From the NCBI GenBank assembly GCA_944391545.1, contig CALXTZ010000031.1, positions 1 to 13,556 on the forward strand: a stretch of DNA of 13,556 nt, in the 5' to 3' direction. This stretch comes from an uncultured Alphaproteobacteria bacterium (lineage in GTDB: Bacteria > Pseudomonadota > Alphaproteobacteria > CAAHEQ01 > UBA3637). A program made the translations under genes and the position numbers. The notes under the pieces are model-generated. The model had not been told where the DNA came from. It was given only the letters and a program-made list of their open reading frames with translations, and did not search any database. Below, one piece after another: positions 1-6,581 of the stretch; positions within the stretch are counted from its first letter, which is position 1; the number at the start of each line of letters is the position of its first letter.

Positions 1-351
1 GCGACGCCCGAAGGAATGGAAGTACCTGTTTCATTGTTAACACTTTTAGAAAATCCAGCCCTTAAACCGTTGTTTTCCGAACATTCCATGCCCGAAGTGC
101 CGATTATCGGAACCGTCAACGGCTTTGTCGTTTCCGGCCAGGTCGATCGATTGCTTGTAACGGATGATGCCGTTTTTATCATCGATTATAAAACGAATAA
201 AACGCCGCCTCAAACGACTGAAGACATACCGCCTGCGTATATTCATCAAATGCATGCATATAAAAGCTTGCTAAAAAATCTTTTTCCGGCTAAAAAGATA
301 ACATGTTACTTATTGTGGACTCAAAATTTATCCTTGATGGAGGTTGTATGA
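1..351 (+). CDS. addA: AddA, double-strand break repair helicase-nuclease, C-terminal end (5' truncated by window)
   Basis: The reading frame is open from base 1, so the gene starts upstream; about 116 residues are visible. They carry the RecB-like PD-(D/E)XK nuclease core of AddA: GQVDRL (Asp at 145-147), then a hydrophobic strand and IIDYKT (Asp at 184-186, Lys at 190-192, the D-x-K pair), then QMHAY (Gln at 247-249), the Q-x3-Y motif of this nuclease class. AddA with AddB processes double-strand ends for RecA-dependent repair in the cytoplasm. The helicase part is outside the window. The TGA stop overlaps the ATG of the next gene (ATGA at 348-351), implying translational coupling. A free-standing RecB-family nuclease cannot be excluded because the N-terminus is unseen. 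Confidence 0.85.
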   Translation, partial: ATPEGMEVPVSLLTLLENPALKPLFSEHSMPEVPIIGTVNGFVVSGQVDRLLVTDDAVFIIDYKTNKTPPQTTEDIPPAYIHQMHAYKSLLKNLFPAKKITCYLLWTQNLSLMEVV

Positions 352-1106
352 AAAAATTCCTGCTTTGTTCGGCTTTTGCCCTGCTGTTAACGGCTTGTGC
401 CTCGACCCCCAAAATGGAAGGCTTTACCTATCAACCCGTCAAAACGCGAAATGTGACGCTGGCAACTTGGCGCAAACATGTCAAACCTTTTAAAAAGCTG
501 CGGATTTACATCGACGGCAATGCACATACAACGGGATTAATGAGCAAAAGGCCTCAAATGTATGCGGATGTTGCCATGCAACTGGCTCAAAAAGACACGT
601 TTCCGTCTATTGCATATTTAGGGCGCCCCTGCTATTTCATCGAGCAAGACGTGTGCAAACCGATCGTTTGGGAAGAAGGAAAATATGCGCCCGAAGTCGT
701 GGATGAAATGAAAGACGTCATTCAGAGCTGGCAAAAAAAGTATAATTTAAAAGAAATCGAATTTGTCGGTTATGACGGCGGTGCTGCTTTGGCGTTGTCT
801 TTGGCGACGCGGTTAAGAAATGTCAAAGTCACGCGCGTTGTCACGATTGCCGGCATATTGGATACCAAAACGGATGCCATGTACCGAGACGAAGATATCA
901 TGCTTGATTCGGTTAATCCGGCAAACGAGTTGTATTTGTTATCTGCAATTCCTCAAATCCATTATGTCGGCGGCAAAGACAAAGTCGTTCCGATGGTCTT
1001 TACCCAAAATTTCGTTAGAAAACTACCGAACCCCGTTTCCGTTCAGATCAAACGCGTTCCGAACGCAGACCATGAAAACTGGGCTCAATTTAAGCTGGAC
1101 TACTAA
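348..1106 (+). CDS. Lipoprotein with alpha/beta-hydrolase fold, Asp in the nucleophile position
   Basis: The protein has 252 residues from the ATG at 348. GGAGG at 339-343 and the ATGA overlap with addA decide this start over an in-frame ATG at 303. The N-terminus MKKFLLCSAFALLLTACAS is a lipoprotein signal with lipobox LTAC and lipidated Cys17, so the protein should be membrane-anchored. The C-terminal half looks like an alpha/beta hydrolase: strand EIEFV, elbow GYDGG (Asp143), VVTIAG, then GGKDKVV (Asp211) and NADHENW (His242). The elbow normally reads G-x-S-x-G; here Ser is Asp (GAC at 774-776). Asp nucleophiles are known in dehalogenases and epoxide hydrolases, so it could be an active variant or a non-catalytic binding protein. 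The substrate is unknown. The 3' end overlaps that of convergent tspO by 4 bp. Confidence 0.75.
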   Translation: MKKFLLCSAFALLLTACASTPKMEGFTYQPVKTRNVTLATWRKHVKPFKKLRIYIDGNAHTTGLMSKRPQMYADVAMQLAQKDTFPSIAYLGRPCYFIEQDVCKPIVWEEGKYAPEVVDEMKDVIQSWQKKYNLKEIEFVGYDGGAALALSLATRLRNVKVTRVVTIAGILDTKTDAMYRDEDIMLDSVNPANELYLLSAIPQIHYVGGKDKVVPMVFTQNFVRKLPNPVSVQIKRVPNADHENWAQFKLDY

Positions 1107-1576
1107 TTATACATGAACACGTAAGCGTTCAAATAGCTGGCAAAGACAACCCACAACAAGTACGGCACCAATAACCGAGCCGACAGTTTGGAATATCTGT
1201 GAAACTCTTTCATCATTTCAGAAATGAATAAAGTCAATGCGACCAAGATGCAAAAGCTCCAAAACGTCATGTGCGCTTGCCAAAACGTGTATCCCCATAA
1301 AACCATCGCAATCAGTTGAAAATAAAAGTACCGATGTGATGCAACCGTCCAAACCAAAAAAGCCGACCAGACCATTAATCCGTACAACACGAACCATGCT
1401 AATCCGAACAGCCAATCCGGCGGTGTCAAAGGCGCTAAATAAAGGCTGTGATACCACGTCAGGGTTGCCGGCGTATTAAAAGAAGCGACAATCAGGCCGG
1501 AACCATAACACAAAACAATTAAAAACAAAACGCGCAGCCAAGATTTGTAAGACATCGGTTGATAAATCATATTCAT
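1103..1576 (-). CDS. tspO: TspO/MBR family tryptophan-rich membrane protein
   Basis: This is a 157-residue, Trp-rich integral membrane protein with about five hydrophobic segments, the size and architecture of TspO/MBR proteins. Family landmarks visible are WYHSLYLAPLTPPDW, LFGLAWFVLYGLM, a central WGYTFWQAHMTFW, and the C-terminal PYLLWVVFASYLN. TspO proteins bind porphyrins and are linked to tetrapyrrole handling, light or oxygen responses and stress; the role here is unproven. The ATG at 1576-1574 overlaps the TGA of the upstream hydrolase (ATGA), and AAGGTGA lies 4-5 nt before it, so the two are translationally coupled. It ends with TAG, evidence that UAG is a stop in this organism. Its last 4 bp overlap the convergent lipoprotein gene. 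Confidence 0.9.
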   Translation of the reverse strand: MNMIYQPMSYKSWLRVLFLIVLCYGSGLIVASFNTPATLTWYHSLYLAPLTPPDWLFGLAWFVLYGLMVWSAFLVWTVASHRYFYFQLIAMVLWGYTFWQAHMTFWSFCILVALTLFISEMMKEFHRYSKLSARLLVPYLLWVVFASYLNAYVFMYN

Positions 1577-2337
1577 TTGTTCACCTTTTTTAATATAAAT
1601 TCTATCGCTGTCTCAATTGCCTCTAAATCGGAAGGTCTCGACAAAGGATGTTCCGCCCCCTTTAACGTCCAGACGGCGACGTCTTCGGACAAAAGGTTGT
1701 CTTTGATTTTAAAAGCGACGGTATCCGGCACTAAAAAATCCTTATCCCCTTTCATCAAAACCACAGGATGATTATATCTGATTTTCTTATTCAAAAGAAA
1801 GTATTTTTTTGCGTCTTCAAAAAAATCATAGCAAAAACAATAGCCTTTTGTTTCTTCCGTCGGCCCCAAAACACCGCCTTTTTTCAAAAAAGCTCTTTGC
1901 TCGTCATTCAAAACATGATTCCACAACATGTGCGTAAAATCAGGCGCAGCCGCCAATCCGATAAAACCGGCAATTCGATCGGGCATTTCCTGAGCTAACA
2001 ACAACCCTGTCCAACCGCCCATGCTGGAACCCAAAACGATCTGCGGGCCGGTTGTTTTTTCTCGAATCATATCACATGCATCTCGGAAACAACGCCCGAT
2101 ACGGACATCTTCGGGTTTTCCCCACGACTCTCCGTGCGCCGTAAAATCAAAAACTAAATACGGCATTTGATGTGCAATAGCAAATTCTTTGACAAACGTC
2201 GCTTTTTTACATTTTCGGCAAGATAGCAATCCGTGTAAATAAACGAGTCCTACATCGGCATGAACATCGTCCGGTTCGTATCTTTCATAGCAGATAAAAG
2301 TTCCGTCTTTGCGTGTATAAGTTCCTGTTTCTAACAT
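1573..2337 (-). CDS. Alpha/beta hydrolase, ABHD10-like (predicted serine esterase/thioesterase)
   Basis: The protein has 254 residues from the ATG at 2337, preceded by a GGGTGA-type ribosome binding site. The frame stays open to 2460, but that extension would overlap comF and adds a non-conserved, Phe-rich stretch, so it is rejected. Visible motifs are the oxyanion HG at 35-36, FDFTAHGES near 64-71, GSSMGG with nucleophile Ser105, MKGDKDFLVP with acid Asp200, and GAEHPLSRPSD with His230. The GPQIVLGSSMGGW block, the AAAPDF block and the HxLSRPxD ending resemble ABHD10-type hydrolases, which in mammals act as acyl-protein thioesterase or acyl-glucuronide esterase. No signal peptide is present, so it is probably cytoplasmic. 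It is the first gene of an operon with tspO. The fold and triad are secure; the substrate is unknown. Confidence 0.85.
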   Translation of the reverse strand: MLETGTYTRKDGTFICYERYEPDDVHADVGLVYLHGLLSCRKCKKATFVKEFAIAHQMPYLVFDFTAHGESWGKPEDVRIGRCFRDACDMIREKTTGPQIVLGSSMGGWTGLLLAQEMPDRIAGFIGLAAAPDFTHMLWNHVLNDEQRAFLKKGGVLGPTEETKGYCFCYDFFEDAKKYFLLNKKIRYNHPVVLMKGDKDFLVPDTVAFKIKDNLLSEDVAVWTLKGAEHPLSRPSDLEAIETAIEFILKKVNK

Positions 2338-2353
2338 TTTATCACCCGATTGA

Positions 2354-2380
2354 TTGCATTTTCCGATAAAATAGGATAAT
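2354..2380 (+). promoter_or_regulatory. Candidate promoter of comF
   Basis: The 73-bp divergent region between the hydrolase start (2337) and comF (2411) contains TTGCAT (2354-2359) and GATAAT (2375-2380) with a 15-nt spacer, about 30 nt before the comF ATG. The spacer is short, so this is tentative. The opposite strand has weaker AT-rich matches that could serve the hydrolase-tspO operon. Confidence 0.35.
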
Positions 2381-2410
2381 AAAGAAATTAACCAAAAGAA
2401 CAAGGAAAAA

Positions 2411-3136
2411 ATGAAATTGTTTTTCTCAAATATCGTGACATCCTTTTTAAATATTGTCATGCCGGGGCGTTGCTTGCAATGCGGTCGAATTGTGTACGGG
2501 AAAAGCGCGTTATGCGCGACTTGTTTTTCTAAAATTTACTTTTTGGCACGTCAAGGGTGTCCCAGATGCGGGCGTCCGTATGATTTGCCGGAAGACGAAG
2601 GCATGGTTTGCCCGGTTTGTTTAACAAAACCGCCTGTTTTTCATACATTGCGATCTGCGTTTATTTATAACAAATTTTCACGAGAACTCATTTTACCGTT
2701 TAAACACGCCGACAGAACAGACATGACTCCGTTTTTGGGAAATTTAATGTACCAAGCCGGTCATGACATGTTGGAAAAAGCCGATTTAATTATTGCCGTT
2801 CCGTTACATCCGCGCAAGTTGATGAAAAGAAAATATAATCAAGCCGCTTTGTTGGCTCATTATCTGGCTAAAAAGGCAAGAAAACGCTATTTAGCCAACA
2901 CGTTGCAACGCATTATCAACACCAAAACTCAAGGCCATGATAATGCGGAACAAAGAAAACAAAACGTGAAAGGAGCTTTTTATGTCAAAAACCCGAAACA
3001 AATTGCCGGAAAAAGAATTGTCATGATTGATGATGTGTATACGACCGGAGCAACGTTAAATGAGTGTGCCAAAGTTCTTTATAAAGCCGGCGCGCAAAAC
3101 GTTGATTGTTTAACCATCGCCAGGGTCAGAGGATAA
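2411..3136 (+). CDS. comF: ComF family protein (zinc-finger plus phosphoribosyltransferase-type domain)
   Basis: The protein has 241 residues. The N-terminal third carries four CxxC pairs (Cys21/24, 35/38, 50/53, 67/70), as in the double zinc-finger region of ComF proteins. The C-terminal half is a type I phosphoribosyltransferase fold with the PRPP-binding loop VMIDDVYTTGAT at about 204-215, preceded by the family block IAVPLHPRKLMKRKYNQ and NVKGAF. ComF proteins support natural transformation by helping import or process single-stranded DNA, though in many Proteobacteria the gene persists without demonstrated competence. The start is the ATG at 2411 behind AAGGA (2402-2406). It is divergent from the hydrolase-tspO operon, and the next gene has its own promoter-like sequence directly after the comF stop. 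Confidence 0.92.
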   Translation: MKLFFSNIVTSFLNIVMPGRCLQCGRIVYGKSALCATCFSKIYFLARQGCPRCGRPYDLPEDEGMVCPVCLTKPPVFHTLRSAFIYNKFSRELILPFKHADRTDMTPFLGNLMYQAGHDMLEKADLIIAVPLHPRKLMKRKYNQAALLAHYLAKKARKRYLANTLQRIINTKTQGHDNAEQRKQNVKGAFYVKNPKQIAGKRIVMIDDVYTTGATLNECAKVLYKAGAQNVDCLTIARVRG

Positions 3137-3139
3137 GAC

Positions 3140-3168
3140 TTGACATTCATATTTAAAGAGATTACAAA
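3140..3168 (+). promoter_or_regulatory. Candidate promoter for Cys-rich pilin-like gene A
   Basis: A perfect TTGACA (3140-3145) is followed after 17 nt by TACAAA (3163-3168, four of six consensus bases). It begins 4 bp after the comF stop and points at gene A. Transcription would start near 3175, leaving a 5' leader of about 180 nt that contains the 13-C tract and a small hairpin. A second TTGACA at 3196-3201 has no usable -10 at normal spacing. Confidence 0.45.
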
Positions 3169-3242
3169 TAAACAAAGAACTTATTTACGGAAGTTTTGAC
3201 ATGTTCCTTTCTCTTCCACCCAGGGCAAAATCTGCGCGCACG

Positions 3243-3255
3243 CCCCCCCCCCCCC
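3243..3255 (+). repeat. Homopolymer tract, 13 C
   Basis: Thirteen consecutive C lie in the leader region of gene A, about 100 bp before its likely start codon. Runs of this length are not expected by chance in AT-leaning DNA and are prone to slipped-strand changes. I see no -35/-10 pair flanking it on either strand, so any effect would be through the 5' leader or a promoter I do not recognise. Confidence 0.9.
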
Positions 3256-3289
3256 GCCTCTGATTCAGGCAAATTACTTTTATTTTATT

Positions 3290-3313
3290 TCCCGTTAAAC
3301 CGGGATGTTTTTT
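3290..3313 (+). terminator. Weak hairpin with T run in the gene A leader (possible attenuator)
   Basis: TCCCG (3290-3294) can pair with CGGGA (3301-3305) around a 6-nt loop, followed by TG and six T (3308-3313). The stem is only 5 bp, so termination would be partial at best. It lies between the C tract and the ribosome binding site of gene A, where an attenuator would sit. The ATG at 3305-3307 is partly inside this stem. Confidence 0.3.
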
Positions 3314-5122
3314 CATGTTTTATTCGTTATTATTACGTATAGAAAGGAACTCCTATGCTTCAATTTCACACTTTTTCTCAAACAAAAAGGCCGAACCCTT
3401 TTGGAAATGTTGGGCGTATTGGCAATTGTCGGGATTTTGTCTATCGCGGCTTTGGTGGGATTTACGTATGCGATGAATAAACATCGAGCCAATGAAACAA
3501 TTTACGATGTGATGTTGCGCGGCACAAATGTCCCGATGGTGGATGAAAATTATGCGAGCAAACCATCCGGGCATGAGTTTCGTTTTCCGGATTTACCGGC
3601 AGGGACATATTACCCGATGACGACGAAGAAAGATGCGGGCAGTTCGTATTATGTTGAAGCAACAGGCGTAACATATCGCGTGTGTGAAATGATTTTGAAA
3701 ATGAACCCGACAGACATCGACCAGATTGTTGTAGGGAATACGGTTTATCAAGGGGATAGTGACATTTGCGGGACGACAGACGGCTTGGCGATGAAGTTCT
3801 GTTTTGGTGAAGACGGGACGATTTGTGACGGTACCGGTCATGGTGGTTCTTCGGGCGGTTCAAGTGGCGGTAGTTCCGGTGAGACATCCGGTGGCTCGGG
3901 TAGTGGTTCGGGGAGCGGCAGTTCCGGTTCCGGAACAGATCCGGATGCGTGTGACGGAATAGATTGCGGTTTACACGGTGTTTGTAACAACGGCGTGTGT
4001 GATTGTACGAACGGGTATAAGGGCGTTCATTGTGAGATGCCGCCGGCGTGTACAACGGATGAAGAGTGTACTGACGGTGAAGTGTGTACGGATTATGAAT
4101 GTGTCTGCCCGCCTCTGGCTGTTCCGACGGAATGTCAAGAAATCACTTCCGTTGAAGACGGTTGCGACCAACTTACAAATTTGCCTGATGGTACAGAATG
4201 TCTGAAGGATAATCAATTGGGAAAATGTAATGCAGGCGTTTGTGAACGTCAATGTACACCTGCATGTGAGGCGTGTGAAGAGTGTATTGATGGGCAATGC
4301 ATTGCTCTTTGTTCGGGAGAAGAAGTCTGCGATGTTGCAACAAGTACATGCATTACTTGTTCAATAAATCCTACCAGTAAAACGTGTTCCAATGGGGATG
4401 GATCAAAATTTCCAGTTAAAGTAGATGGCATAGATTCACTGACAGAAAATACAACTTGTTGTCGGGTCTGTTTAGGTGAAGATTGGCCAACAGCGTATTG
4501 GGATGGAGAAAAAGCAGTCTGTTGCTATGGTAAAGTTAATCAAAAAGAAGACGGTTCCTTTATTTGCTGTCCGTCCGATAAACCCTATTGGGCACCGACT
4601 TATTTCAAATACACGGGTGTCGGACAAATTGAAAAAAGTGATTGGGGTTGCTCCGCTTGCCCGGAGAGTGAAATGTACTTCACGGCCGACGAACGCAATA
4701 ATGCGAAATACGGAGAATGTGCCTGCCCCAGTGGACAACATGCCATTACAATCGGAGAGTATAAAAATATTTGCTGCCCCGAAACAGTCGAAGGTTTTTA
4801 CTTGTGGGGCGATTACTATCCGCAATGTTGTTCTACCAGTCAACCAAACTCTGTTATTGATCAAAACGGTTCGCCTCAATGCTGCGGTTCCGATCAAAGA
4901 TATTGGGCGCCTCGTTACTTTAAGTATACTGGCGTTGGACAAATTGAAAAAAGTGATTGGGGTTGCTCCGCTTGCCCGGAGAGTGAAATGTACTTTACGG
5001 CCGACGACCCAAACAATGCCAAACGCGGCGAATGTGCTTGTCCGGATGGTCAACATGCCGTTTCAACGGAATATGCCAGCCGGATTTGTTGTTCCGAAAA
5101 AGTCGAAGGCTTCTATTTATAG
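3305..5122 (+). CDS. Cys-rich pilin-like surface protein with EGF-like module (gene A); frame apparently broken at both ends
   Basis: The open frame encodes a prepilin signal: KQKG, then mature RTLLE with Glu at +5 (3404-3406), then the helix MLGVLAIVGILSIAALVGF. After a pilin-like region come a Gly/Ser linker (3842-3934), an EGF-like module (3950-4033, spacing C-x4-C-x5-C-x4-C-x-C-x8-C), more Cys-rich sequence and two 105-residue repeats (from 4565). It is inferred to be anchored or assembled by type IV pilus/type II secretion-like machinery and oxidised outside the cytoplasm. The natural start is probably ATG 3355, 6 nt after AAAGGA (3343-3348), but it is one base out of frame. Removing one T from the T5 run at 3372-3376 would give the leader MLQFHTFLKQKG. 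ATG 3305 has no good ribosome binding site. The TAG stop at 5120-5122 replaces a TGG in the preceding repeat, and the frame continues to 5323. This is a pseudogene, an off-phase allele, or contains sequence errors. Function unproven. Confidence 0.75.
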   Translation: MFFHVLFVIITYRKELLCFNFTLFLKQKGRTLLEMLGVLAIVGILSIAALVGFTYAMNKHRANETIYDVMLRGTNVPMVDENYASKPSGHEFRFPDLPAGTYYPMTTKKDAGSSYYVEATGVTYRVCEMILKMNPTDIDQIVVGNTVYQGDSDICGTTDGLAMKFCFGEDGTICDGTGHGGSSGGSSGGSSGETSGGSGSGSGSGSSGSGTDPDACDGIDCGLHGVCNNGVCDCTNGYKGVHCEMPPACTTDEECTDGEVCTDYECVCPPLAVPTECQEITSVEDGCDQLTNLPDGTECLKDNQLGKCNAGVCERQCTPACEACEECIDGQCIALCSGEEVCDVATSTCITCSINPTSKTCSNGDGSKFPVKVDGIDSLTENTTCCRVCLGEDWPTAYWDGEKAVCCYGKVNQKEDGSFICCPSDKPYWAPTYFKYTGVGQIEKSDWGCSACPESEMYFTADERNNAKYGECACPSGQHAITIGEYKNICCPETVEGFYLWGDYYPQCCSTSQPNSVIDQNGSPQCCGSDQRYWAPRYFKYTGVGQIEKSDWGCSACPESEMYFTADDPNNAKRGECACPDGQHAVSTEYASRICCSEKVEGFYL

Positions 5123-5194
5123 GACGATTACTATCCGCAGTGTTGTTATGAAAGTGCACCTAAACTCTTCAACGGCCCAACAGGCGTCAGATGT
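4565..5194 (+). repeat. Tandem 315-bp coding repeat in gene A (two copies)
   Basis: Two in-frame copies start at 4565 and 4880 (offset 315 bp, 105 codons). Shared protein features are tyrosine-tryptophan-alanine-proline, YFKYTGVGQIEKSDWGCSAC, PESEMYFTAD, GECACP, GQHA and VEGFYL. Within them 4622-4680 and 4937-4995 are identical over 59 nt, and the match continues with one mismatch for 11 more. The codons just upstream encode the same residues with many synonymous differences. This suggests an old duplication with a recent patch of gene conversion. Confidence 0.85.
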
Positions 5195-5323
5195 TGCCGA
5201 ACAGATGCAGTCGGTGTTGACAAAAACGGCAATCGCTGTAATCCGCCGGACAAATTAATCGGAAGCACTTGTTGCGGGGAAGATGCAACCGGTTTAGATG
5301 ATAACGGCAATTGTGAATATTAA
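5123..5323 (+). pseudogene. Continuation of gene A beyond the in-frame TAG
   Basis: The gene A frame stays open for 66 codons after the TAG and ends at TAA 5321-5323. It begins DDYYPQCC, matching GDYYPQCC of the previous repeat, and continues Cys-rich with CCRTDAVGVDKNGN and CCGEDATGLDDNGN before ending CEY. The homology to the first repeat shows that it belonged to the original protein. There is no start codon with a ribosome binding site, so it is probably untranslated unless the TAG is read through. Confidence 0.75.
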
Positions 5324-5324
5324 A

Positions 5325-5351
5325 AAAGGGGCTCTTAAAGCCCCTTTCTTT
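5325..5351. terminator. Bidirectional rho-independent terminator between gene A and ackA
   Basis: AAAGGGGCT (5325-5333) pairs perfectly with AGCCCCTTT (5339-5347) over 9 bp around the loop CTTAA. The plus strand then has a T-rich tail (CTTTTATTT), and the minus strand has TTTTTTA. It lies directly after the TAA at 5323 and 16 bp from the end of convergent ackA, so it can end both transcripts. Confidence 0.88.
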
Positions 5352-5367
5352 TATTTCATCTGAAAAC

Positions 5368-6570
5368 TTACTCGACCAATGCCAGCGTTTCCTTGGCGAT
5401 TTCCAATTCTTCGTTGGTTCGAATGACATAAATTTTAATTTTTGATTCCGGCGCCGAAATCAAGGCATGTTCTCCCGGTCGAATATCGTTGACTTTTTGA
5501 TCCAAAACAAATCCGAACGGTTCCAATCCTTTCAGCGTTTCGCGGCGGACAATTTCGTCGTTTTCTCCGACCCCGGCTGTAAACACCAACGCATCAATGT
5601 GTCCGAGTTGCGCCAAATAAGCCCCGATATAATGGCGAATGCGATATGTCATCATGTTCAAAGCTAATTTAGCCTTTTCGTCTCCGTCAGCAATATGTGC
5701 ATGAACGTCTCGCAAATCGTTTACACCGCAAATGCCCAACAACCCGCTCTTTTTCGTCATCATCGTGTCCACATCGTCCACGCTCATCCCGGCATTGCGA
5801 ACCAAGAACCCGACACAAGCCGGATCAATCGATCCGCACCGAGTCCCCATCATCAACCCGTCCAACGGCGTTAGTCCCATGGATGTATCCAAGCACCGCC
5901 CTTCCTTTATCGCCGTAATACTGGATCCGGAACCGATATGACACGTAATCAAATTACATTGCGTCAACGGTTTACCCAACAATTCCGCAGCCCGTTTCGC
6001 CACATATTTATGGCTTGTCCCATGAGCACCGTATTTACGAACGGCATATTTCGTATAAATATCGTACGGCAGCGGATACATGTACACATAATCCGGCATC
6101 GTTTGATGGAAAGCCGTATCAAACACTACAACGTGTTTGGCATTCGGGAACAGTTCCTGCGCCACTTCAATCCCCAACAGGTGCGCCGGGTTGTGCAAAG
6201 GCGCCAAAGGAATGACTTGACGTAAATTTTGAATGACTTCCGGTGTCACAATCATCGGTTTAAAATAAGACCCGCCATGCACAACGCGGTGTCCAATCCC
6301 TTGAATTTCCGAAATGTCAGAGATGACCGCCGTATCCCCGTTCATCATCACATCGACCACTTTACGCATTCCTTCCGCATGGCTCGGGAAACGCATTTCC
6401 TCAACCGTTTTTGTTGCTTTGTCCGTATCCGGAAATTTCTTATGCGTAATCCGTCCCGTCGGTTCGCCGATTTTTTCAACCAGCCCGGAACACAGCACTT
6501 CTTGATTGTCCATATTAAACAATTGATATTTGATGGTAGAGCTACCACAGTTAATCACAAGTATTTTCAT
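5368..6570 (-). CDS. ackA: Acetate kinase
   Basis: This 400-residue cytoplasmic enzyme interconverts acetyl phosphate plus ADP with acetate plus ATP. Family motifs are all present: N-terminal VINCGSSTIKY (Asn7), GHRVVHGG (Arg95), VFDTAFH (Asp151), YGAHGTSH (His183), the phosphate-binding loop CHIGSGSS at 210-217, GTRCG (Arg244) and FTAGVGEN at 330-337. The length is typical. It is the second gene of a pta-ackA operon: the ATG at 6570 lies 11 bp after the pta stop, and its AAAGGA site overlaps the end of pta. With Pta it forms the acetate overflow and substrate-level phosphorylation route, or works in reverse for acetate uptake. Transcription probably ends at the hairpin 5325-5347. Confidence 0.97.
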   Translation of the reverse strand: MKILVINCGSSTIKYQLFNMDNQEVLCSGLVEKIGEPTGRITHKKFPDTDKATKTVEEMRFPSHAEGMRKVVDVMMNGDTAVISDISEIQGIGHRVVHGGSYFKPMIVTPEVIQNLRQVIPLAPLHNPAHLLGIEVAQELFPNAKHVVVFDTAFHQTMPDYVYMYPLPYDIYTKYAVRKYGAHGTSHKYVAKRAAELLGKPLTQCNLITCHIGSGSSITAIKEGRCLDTSMGLTPLDGLMMGTRCGSIDPACVGFLVRNAGMSVDDVDTMMTKKSGLLGICGVNDLRDVHAHIADGDEKAKLALNMMTYRIRHYIGAYLAQLGHIDALVFTAGVGENDEIVRRETLKGLEPFGFVLDQKVNDIRPGEHALISAPESKIKIYVIRTNEELEIAKETLALVE

Positions 6571-6581
6571 TCTTTTTTCCT

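Noticed and set aside
2338..2460. N-terminal extension of the minus-strand hydrolase to 2460
   Set aside because: It would overlap the start of divergent comF, adds a low-complexity Phe/Lys stretch without family similarity, and the ATG at 2337 has a ribosome binding site.
3305..3307. ATG 3305 as the true start of gene A
   Set aside because: There is no clear ribosome binding site, it lies partly within a small hairpin, and it gives an unusually long hydrophobic leader. Kept as the frame boundary only because it is the first in-frame ATG.
3462..4055. Long minus-strand open frame opposite gene A
   Set aside because: His/Arg/Ser-rich composition typical of the antisense of Cys/Gly-rich coding sequence; no motif and no ribosome binding site. 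The same applies to the open frames opposite ackA, pta, tolC and gene B.
5120..5122. UAG recoding (readthrough or reassigned codon) in gene A
   Set aside because: tspO and the ORF at 13196 use TAG as their natural stop, and there is no sign of a readthrough element. A nonsense mutation is simpler.
4476..5258. Plus-strand open frame in another phase across the gene A repeats
   Set aside because: It is a shadow of the repeated coding sequence, Lys/Arg-rich, and duplicates the repeat period without recognisable domains.
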